Source: DATFMP01 sp035266845 (lineage in GTDB: Bacteria; SAR324; JACQKK01). From it: DNA of 5,627 bases. Position 1 is the first letter of the stretch. Each line of letters opens with the position of its first letter. The stretch covers positions 1 through 5,627 of the forward strand of contig DATFMP010000093.1 of the NCBI GenBank assembly GCA_035266845.1. The letters are read 5' to 3'. The position numbers and the translations under genes were made by a program. The notes under the pieces were generated by a model. The model was not told where the DNA came from, made no database searches, and saw nothing but the letters and a program-made list of their open reading frames with translations. This document shows positions 1 to 5,627 of this stretch, piece by piece.

Positions 1-52
1 GCGGCCCGCAGAGGCCATGGGCCGGAATGCACCGTGTTGCCTCGGGTCGCCG
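1..52. other. Left-edge spacer downstream of the DUF5666 gene
   Basis: These 52 bases follow the stop codon of the minus-strand lipoprotein gene. A short inverted repeat (GGCCC at 3-7 and GGGCC at 19-23) is present, but it is too weak to call a terminator. Nothing else is visible. Confidence 0.3.
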
Positions 53-1573
53 TCAATCCTCGAATGAGATGGTCGTCGGCCCGCCGGCATCGTTGGTGAT
101 CTTGCTGCCGTCCCAGGCACCGTGCTGCAGTTCCAGCAGCGGCTGGGTGCCAAGCAGATTGAAGAAATCGGGAATCATGAGCGTAGCTTCGGCCGGTTCC
201 GGCCCTTTCAGCTCCATGCCCGTCACATCCACCGAGATCCCCAGCAACGAGAAGACAGGGCTAACTTGGTCGTCGATGCCGGGCCCCTGCACACTCACGT
301 CCGAAGCGTCCGCACCGTTGCTGGTCTCGTTGACCGAGGTTGCGTAGAAGACCCCATTGTCCTGAAAGCCTTCGACCTGCACCTGATTGCCCGATCCCAA
401 CTCGAAGACACCAACGTCGCCCTGCGTCAGGGCGGTCTTGTAGATCGTAATGCCCAGCATGGTCAGTGTCTTGGCAACGCTGTCATGTGCCGAAACCGGC
501 GCCAGGATGCGCACCCGGCGCTCGCTGAACTCGACCTTCGTCGCCGTGAGGACACCGGAGGCCACGTCGAGCGAGCCGATGACCTCCACCCGCGCGCCGG
601 CTTGCAGGTCCGCCGCGCTGCCGTCCTGGTAGACCGTCGAGCCGGTGGTAACGACGGGCTGCTCGTCGAGCGTGAACCCGGAACCGTTCACCGCCGACAC
701 GAAGCCTTCCAGGTCCACCACCAGCGCCCCGGACGTGAAGCCGGGCGGGATGTCCAGCCCAGGCTTGACGCACTCGATGGAAGTGGTGGTCGAAAGCGCC
801 CCGCCGGAGGTGACGTCTGCGTCTGGTGTCGCCTTGACCTTGACCACGTCGCCGGCCTGCAGGCCACCACCGCAGTCCTGCGGCGTGACGCCATTGAAGT
901 TCACGGTCTGCGTGCCGATATCGAAGCTGGTGCCCGCCACGACATTGGCCACAGTGCCCGTGAGGCGCCACACGGCCGGGGCCGACGCAGCCAATTCCAG
1001 CCGCGTGGCCTGGATCACTCCCGTGGCGTTGGTGTTGCCGCTCACTTCGAGAACGTCATCCACGTTAGCCGTGAGTGAGGCGGCATCCGCAGGCGCCGTG
1101 CTGGAGGTGGTCACCACGTCCTGACCCAACACCTGCAATGGGGCCACCTGGGTGACGGGGCCGATCACCACGTGCTCTGCCCGCACGCGCTCCGCGGTGC
1201 CGCTGCTGAAGTCCGCGCTGACGTCGTCCCCCACGTCCACCCGCGCCACGAGGCCCTGGCCCACGGCCGCCAGATCGGCCGCGGTCACGGGGTCGCCGTC
1301 GATGCTGTATTCCGTCCCGGCGTAGGTGGTGAAGGTGCGCGTGCCGTTGAGCGTGACGCTGCCCGGGCTGGCCGCCAGGGTGCCCGAGCCGGCGACGCTG
1401 GCCGGATTGACGCTGGTGATGGTGCCCTTGCCCGTGCCGCCGATGCCGCCGCCGGCCACGGAAGAATTGCCGCCACAGGCCGCCATCAGCAGCCCCAGCG
1501 CACCGGCCAGAAACAAACGACCCAGCCGCTGCGACAGTGCTCGTCGGTTCAGTCCTGGGAGTCCGTGTCGCAC
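53..1573 (-). CDS. DUF5666-type repeat lipoprotein
   Basis: The product has 506 residues, and its biochemical function is unknown. The N-terminus is a lipoprotein signal peptide: arginines at 2, 10, 11, 16 and 19, a hydrophobic stretch at about 20-32, and a cleavage site LMAAC with the lipidated cysteine at C33. Met at -3 is a slightly unusual lipobox residue. A Gly-rich linker (GGGIGGTGKG, 41-50) follows, as is common at the start of DUF5666 proteins. The rest reads as about six degenerate beta-rich units at roughly 47-136, 137-194, 201-269, 285-349, 353-416 and 425-495. Each has a pattern like G-x-V ... hydrophobic ... LxxGxxVEVxG ... G-x-x-x-AT-x-V-E; units 2, 4 and 5 are clearest. The only other cysteines, C234 and C268, both lie in unit 3 and could form a disulfide. 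The start is GTG at 1573, with GAGGA just upstream at a tight spacing; the next Met (M30) lies inside the signal peptide. The gene overlaps the end of the DUF6502 gene by 25 bp, so translational coupling is likely. Residue 34 is Gly, not Asp, which fits outer-membrane sorting. The family call comes from remembered repeat features. Confidence 0.85.
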   Translation of the reverse strand: MRHGLPGLNRRALSQRLGRLFLAGALGLLMAACGGNSSVAGGGIGGTGKGTITSVNPASVAGSGTLAASPGSVTLNGTRTFTTYAGTEYSIDGDPVTAADLAAVGQGLVARVDVGDDVSADFSSGTAERVRAEHVVIGPVTQVAPLQVLGQDVVTTSSTAPADAASLTANVDDVLEVSGNTNATGVIQATRLELAASAPAVWRLTGTVANVVAGTSFDIGTQTVNFNGVTPQDCGGGLQAGDVVKVKATPDADVTSGGALSTTTSIECVKPGLDIPPGFTSGALVVDLEGFVSAVNGSGFTLDEQPVVTTGSTVYQDGSAADLQAGARVEVIGSLDVASGVLTATKVEFSERRVRILAPVSAHDSVAKTLTMLGITIYKTALTQGDVGVFELGSGNQVQVEGFQDNGVFYATSVNETSNGADASDVSVQGPGIDDQVSPVFSLLGISVDVTGMELKGPEPAEATLMIPDFFNLLGTQPLLELQHGAWDGSKITNDAGGPTTISFED

Positions 1574-2379
1574 GCTTCCTCGAAGTAATAGATGCCGATC
1601 CCGGCCCGCATGCGTCCCGTGCCTTCCACCACCGGGTTCGCATCGCGGTCCAGGGCCGACAGTTGCCGGTCGAAGCGTTGCAGCAGCTTGAACGCCTCGC
1701 CGGCCGCCGCGCCGCGGAAGGTTTCCAGCGGTTCGCGCGGCAGGTTGTCGTAGGCCACCTTCAGTTGCAGGCGCGACCGCTCCGGGGTGTGGGTCAGGTT
1801 GTGGTCGATGGTGGCGATGAGATCCGCCACATCGGCCCCCAAAATGCCGATCTTGTCCGCATCCGCGTGGGCGGGGACGTACGCCTCGCTGGCCAGGTGC
1901 AGCCGCCCGTCGGGGGCCTGCTCCAGGGCGCCCACGCGCAACAGCTCGTCGCGCATGGCCCGCACGGGTACGTCACCACTGTAGCGCCGCACCAGGGCCG
2001 TGAAGCTGCCCGTGGCGCCTTCCAGCGGCAGGGATGCCGGCTGCCCGTCCGCATCCAGGAAGGCGGGATCGCGCACCCAGCCGCCGATCACTCGCACGGC
2101 GCGGTTGTACGTGTCCTGCACGGCGGCATCGGAGACGAGTGGGAGGCCCGCGATGCGGGTCACCTCCTTGCGCGTCATGCCGGTGATGATGGCCGCCCGC
2201 GAGATGCTGGGCTTGCGGCCGGGAATGCCGAACTCGTGCAGGGCCAGCTCCACGTAGACCCGTTTGGCCAGATCCATGAAGGCTCCCAGGGAAACCCCAT
2301 GCCGCAGCAGCAGCCGTACCAGCGGCTTCAGCAGCCGCACCACGGCGGCCTGGAGGATGCTCTGAGAGTTCGTGGTCAT
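1549..2379 (-). CDS. DUF6502 family protein, probable helix-turn-helix regulator
   Basis: The product has 276 residues counted from ATG 2379, with no signal peptide, so it is cytoplasmic. An N-terminal helical part (about 8-50: ILQAAVVRLLKPL..., then FMDLAKRVYVELA) leads into a helix-turn-helix-like stretch at 58-76 (SISRAAIITGMTRKEVTRI). A second segment at about 124-168 (SFTALVRRYSGDVPVRAM... then LLRVGALE ... DGRLHL) resembles a winged-helix module. The C-terminus has the RAGIGIYYFEE motif (258-268) that I associate with DUF6502 proteins. The family has no established function; a DNA-binding role is inferred from these motifs. A TTG at 2409 would add ten residues. I prefer ATG 2379 because the promoter at 2388-2416 would start transcription almost at this codon, and the upstream TTG has no ribosome-binding site. 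Neither start has a good Shine-Dalgarno. The final 25 bp overlap the DUF5666 gene, making a two-gene operon. Confidence 0.85.
   Translation of the reverse strand: MTTNSQSILQAAVVRLLKPLVRLLLRHGVSLGAFMDLAKRVYVELALHEFGIPGRKPSISRAAIITGMTRKEVTRIAGLPLVSDAAVQDTYNRAVRVIGGWVRDPAFLDADGQPASLPLEGATGSFTALVRRYSGDVPVRAMRDELLRVGALEQAPDGRLHLASEAYVPAHADADKIGILGADVADLIATIDHNLTHTPERSRLQLKVAYDNLPREPLETFRGAAAGEAFKLLQRFDRQLSALDRDANPVVEGTGRMRAGIGIYYFEEACDTDSQD
1577..1581 (-). promoter_or_regulatory. Shine-Dalgarno for the DUF5666 lipoprotein
   Basis: GAGGA on the minus strand lies inside the end of the DUF6502 reading frame, 3 nt before the GTG at 1573. The spacing is tight. It is the only purine-rich element near a start that keeps the whole signal peptide, so it supports the GTG start and coupled translation. 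Confidence 0.5.
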
Positions 2380-2405
2380 GATTTGGGATTTTCTTCCCAA
2401 ATCAT
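2378..2405. promoter_or_regulatory. Perfect inverted repeat over the DUF6502 start (candidate operator)
   Basis: The arms ATGATTTGGGA and TCCCAAATCAT match perfectly over 11 bp each, separated by 6 bp (TTTTCT on the plus strand). The site is AT-rich in otherwise very GC-rich DNA. It covers the -10 element and the first two bases of the DUF6502 ATG (2377-2379). The symmetry fits a dimeric repressor site, most simply for autoregulation by the DUF6502 protein. If transcription began further upstream, the same bases could fold into an RNA hairpin hiding the start codon. The repeat is seen directly; its role is inferred. Confidence 0.6.
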
Positions 2406-2416
2406 CCAAAGGTCAA
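2388..2416 (-). promoter_or_regulatory. Candidate sigma-70 promoter of the DUF6502-DUF5666 operon
   Basis: On the minus strand, TTGACC (2416-2411) matches five of six -35 consensus bases. After exactly 17 bp comes GAAAAT (2393-2388), matching four of six -10 bases. Initiation about 7 nt later falls at roughly 2380-2382, next to the ATG at 2379, which predicts a leaderless or near-leaderless mRNA and would explain the missing Shine-Dalgarno. The -10 lies inside the inverted repeat. The hexamers were picked by eye. Confidence 0.45.
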
Positions 2417-2488
2417 TCGGGGACGGAGGGCTCCACAGAAACTGCACAATCGGGGGGTGCCTGGGGGGAGCAGCAGGGGGTGGGATGT

Positions 2489-2508
2489 GGGGCCGGGCCA
2501 CCGACCCC
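2489..2508 (-). terminator. Weak hairpin after the small lipoprotein gene
   Basis: About 20 nt past the stop of the 98-residue lipoprotein, the minus strand can form an 8-bp stem (GGGGTCGG / CCGGCCCC, one G-U wobble) with a 4-nt loop. No T tract follows, so it is not a classical intrinsic terminator. The C-rich transcript downstream (about 2452-2490) could instead favour Rho-dependent termination. It separates the lipoprotein gene from the promoter of the DUF6502 operon. Confidence 0.25.
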
Positions 2509-2528
2509 GCCACGGCAGGCGCCGAGAC

Positions 2529-2825
2529 CTACGGATATCGCTGCCAGCGGCGTTGGATCGCCGCATCCCGGATGGCCTGCTGGCGCTGGAGCTCGGCGGC
2601 CTGCTCCCGGGCGCGCTGCCGCACGGCTTCCCACTGTTGCACGCGGAGCTGCTGCTTGTATGCCGCATAGCGGCGCACGCGTGCCTCGTAGGCCGCCCGG
2701 GCGTCGTACGCGTCGTCCACGGCATTGCGGTAGTAACCCTGCTCGCTCGGCGGCGGCGCATTGCCGGCGCAGGCCGAGACGGCGAGCACTCCCGCCGACG
2801 CGACCGCGAGCAATACCTTCCACAT
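2529..2825 (-). CDS. Small lipoprotein with a charged helical mature domain
   Basis: The product has 98 residues, and I do not recognise the family. The signal peptide is typical: MWK followed by a hydrophobic core (V4-V16) and the lipobox V16-S17-A18-C19, so C19 should be lipidated. The next residue is Ala, which favours the outer membrane. After a short Pro-rich linker (A23-P26), the mature part at about 30-97 is rich in Arg, Gln, Glu, Ala and aromatics, with Y31, Y32, Y40, Y46, Y53 and Y56 followed by a Gln/Arg-rich helix (58-96). It looks like one or two amphipathic helices, perhaps a coiled coil, with no cysteine beyond C19. An in-frame start at 2990 would add 55 Pro/Arg-rich residues before the signal peptide and is rejected: ATG 2825 has AGGAG at 7-nt spacing. 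The gene ends 149 bp before the DUF6502 start and is divergent from the fad-like gene, so it is probably its own transcription unit. Confidence 0.8.
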   Translation of the reverse strand: MWKVLLAVASAGVLAVSACAGNAPPPSEQGYYRNAVDDAYDARAAYEARVRRYAAYKQQLRVQQWEAVRQRAREQAAELQRQQAIRDAAIQRRWQRYP

Positions 2826-2832
2826 GGGGGTT

Positions 2833-2837
2833 CTCCT
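2833..2837 (-). promoter_or_regulatory. Shine-Dalgarno that fixes the small lipoprotein start
   Basis: AGGAG on the minus strand sits 7 nt before ATG 2825. This near-ideal site places the start directly before the signal peptide and rules out the upstream in-frame start at 2990. Confidence 0.75.
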
Positions 2838-2864
2838 GCATACGTATTGGAGCCCTGCCCCCGG

Positions 2865-2870
2865 ATTAAA
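2865..2870 (-). promoter_or_regulatory. Candidate -10 element for the small lipoprotein gene
   Basis: TTTAAT on the minus strand matches TATAAT at five of six bases and lies in the only AT-rich island of this intergenic region (about 2865-2873). Initiation 7 nt on would give a leader of about 33 nt. No convincing -35 lies at 16-18 bp; TTGGCG (2890-2885) is only 14 bp away. Confidence 0.3.
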
Positions 2871-3068
2871 TAACGCGCGCGCCGCGCCAAAGTTGCGATC
2901 GGAAGATGTCGCGGCGGGAGGCGGGCCGGGACGGGGCGCAGAGGGCGCGCGGCGGAGCCGCGTGGGCGTCCGGCGCTCCTTCGCGGGCACCGGCGATTGT
3001 CCCCACCCGCCCGATGGTGGCAGACTGCGGCAGACACCTGCACAGCCCGACCACTCACCTGCCGCACC

Positions 3069-3072
3069 GGAG
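3069..3072 (+). promoter_or_regulatory. Shine-Dalgarno that fixes the fad-like gene start
   Basis: GGAG lies 8 nt before ATG 3081. Together with the point where homology to the hydratase domain begins, it supports this start over an in-frame TTG at 2997, which would add 28 residues with no family resemblance. Confidence 0.6.
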
Positions 3073-3080
3073 CACCCGCC

Positions 3081-5180
<2,100 letters not shown>

Positions 5181-5197
5181 CGGCACGCGGCGGTCCG

Positions 5198-5219
5198 GGC
5201 ACGGGCCGGCGCCCGTGCC
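5198..5219 (+). terminator. Hairpin terminator after the fad-like gene
   Basis: A perfect 9-bp stem (GGCACGGGC / GCCCGTGCC) with a 4-nt CGGC loop starts 17 nt after the stop codon. Only TT follows on the plus strand, so it is weak as a classical intrinsic terminator, but it is very stable and sits between convergent genes. It could stop transcription from either side. The remaining spacer to 5296 shows nothing else. Confidence 0.5.
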
Positions 5220-5296
5220 TTGCGCGGAAGCACACCGAGGAGTTGGGAGGAAGTGGGCAGCGGCCCAGGGACGGCGTCGCCAACCAGCCACGGGTG

Positions 5297-5627
5297 CTAC
5301 TCGTAGCGAACCGCCCAGAGATCGTAGACGCCAGCGGTATCGCCCTCCTGCCTCCAGACTACCGTGATCCGGCCTGCGTCGTCCGCCAGCACCGTGGGAG
5401 TCAAAGCCGCGCCATCCACTGTGTCCAGACCGAGCGGGCTGCTCCAGGCGCCGGTGCCCGCCTCGTAGGAGGACACCCAGACATTGCCCGGCGTGGCGTT
5501 TTCCCTCCAAGCGACGACGAACTTCCCGGAGCCGTCCACCGCCACGCTGGGCTCGGTCATGCTCAGTGTGTCGTCCGTGTCCGCCGGGATGACGGAACCC
5601 CACGAGTCGCCGGAAGCAGAATAGTGT
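5297..5627 (-). CDS. C-terminal part of a W/Y-repeat protein (5' end beyond window)
   Basis: The frame is open to the right edge, and 109 residues are visible. The internal ATG at 5560 is not a credible start: it lies mid-repeat, and the same pattern continues upstream of it. The visible part holds two tandem units of about 52 residues. Equivalent positions are Y2/Y54/Y108, W9/W61, P26/P77, D31/D82, G34/G85, W40/W91 and W50/W104. The consensus is Y-x4-G-x-W ... D ... P-x-V-x-x-D-x-x-G-x-x-x-V-x-W-R-x ... W. It resembles beta-propeller-like repeats in secreted bacterial proteins, in which units end with motifs such as IWANRY; here the last residues are LWAVRYE. The protein ends exactly at a repeat boundary. 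It is probably exported or surface exposed, but the signal region is out of view and the function is unknown. The gene converges on the fad-like gene. Confidence 0.8.
   Translation of the reverse strand, partial: HYSASGDSWGSVIPADTDDTLSMTEPSVAVDGSGKFVVAWRENATPGNVWVSSYEAGTGAWSSPLGLDTVDGAALTPTVLADDAGRITVVWRQEGDTAGVYDLWAVRYE
5300..5625 (-). repeat. Two tandem ~52-residue protein repeats
   Basis: These are the coding repeats of the partial gene at the right edge. The units diverge at DNA level but keep W, Y, P, D and G positions at intervals of 51-54 residues. This spacing fits a blade-like beta-sheet repeat. Confidence 0.6.

Larger units (their letters stand above)
2826..3080. other. Divergent intergenic region between the lipoprotein and fad-like genes
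   Basis: This 255-bp spacer must hold both divergent promoters. Seen in it: the lipoprotein Shine-Dalgarno and -10-like island at the left; a GC-rich, G-tract-rich middle (about 2911-2966) with a perfect 6-bp stem and 3-nt loop (CGCGGC GGA GCCGCG, 2948-2962); and near the right end a 7-bp direct repeat GGCAGAC at 3019-3025 and 3029-3035, spaced exactly 10 bp. The only plus-strand promoter candidate I see is weak (TTGTCC at 2997, 18 bp, CAGACT at 3021). Nothing looks coding. Confidence 0.5.

Noticed and set aside
122..1078. A 318-codon plus-strand frame opposite the DUF5666 gene
   Set aside because: It has Arg/His/Gly-rich composition with no motif, while the opposite strand carries a clear lipoprotein with repeats.
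1537..2670. A 377-codon plus-strand frame opposite the DUF6502 gene
   Set aside because: It is a shadow of the DUF6502 gene with biased composition; it also crosses the operon promoter and the lipoprotein gene.
2840..2847. Eight-bp palindrome ATACGTAT before the lipoprotein gene
   Set aside because: It is too short to separate from chance, and it lies in the predicted leader just upstream of the Shine-Dalgarno.
2826..2990. N-terminal extension of the small lipoprotein to a start at 2990
   Set aside because: It would bury the signal peptide behind 55 Pro/Arg-rich residues, and the AGGAG at 2833-2837 points to ATG 2825.
2997..3080. N-terminal extension of the fad-like enzyme to a TTG at 2997
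   Set aside because: The added residues do not resemble the family, and ATG 3081 has a Shine-Dalgarno 8 nt upstream.
5558..5560. ATG at 5560 as the start of an 87-residue protein
   Set aside because: The repeat pattern continues upstream to the window edge in the same frame, so the ATG is internal.

Overview
The window is strongly GC-rich bacterial DNA. Two envelope lipoproteins with lipoprotein signal peptides, a fatty-acid beta-oxidation enzyme of FadB/FadJ architecture and a DUF6502/DUF5666 gene pair together suggest a high-GC proteobacterium, most likely gamma or beta. The exact lineage cannot be fixed from the sequence. All long open frames antisense to the main genes are shadows of GC-rich codon use.

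Layout. (1) 53-2379, minus strand: a two-gene operon. The upstream gene encodes a DUF6502-family protein that looks like a helix-turn-helix regulator. Its last 25 bases overlap the GTG start of the second gene, which encodes a secreted lipoprotein built from about six DUF5666-like repeats. A perfect 11-bp-arm inverted repeat (2378-2405) lies across the DUF6502 start codon and the -10 element of a plausible promoter. (2) 2410-2528: a short spacer with a run of G tracts and a weak hairpin. (3) 2529-2825, minus strand: a small 98-residue lipoprotein with a charged helical mature part, read from a good Shine-Dalgarno and preceded by an AT-rich -10-like island. (4) 2826-3080: a GC-rich divergent intergenic region. 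(5) 3081-5180, plus strand: a complete 699-residue enoyl-CoA hydratase / 3-hydroxyacyl-CoA dehydrogenase, with no thiolase gene beside it in the window. (6) About 5198-5219: a strong hairpin between convergent genes. (7) 5297-5627, minus strand: the C-terminal end of a protein made of ~52-residue W/Y-rich repeats, running off the right edge.

How the genes relate. The fad-like gene is a self-contained metabolic unit. The most system-like part is the DUF6502/DUF5666 operon: a putative DNA-binding protein that may control its own transcription from a palindrome over its start, translationally coupled to an exported repeat lipoprotein of unknown function. The sequence supports the arrangement. 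The autoregulation model is inference.
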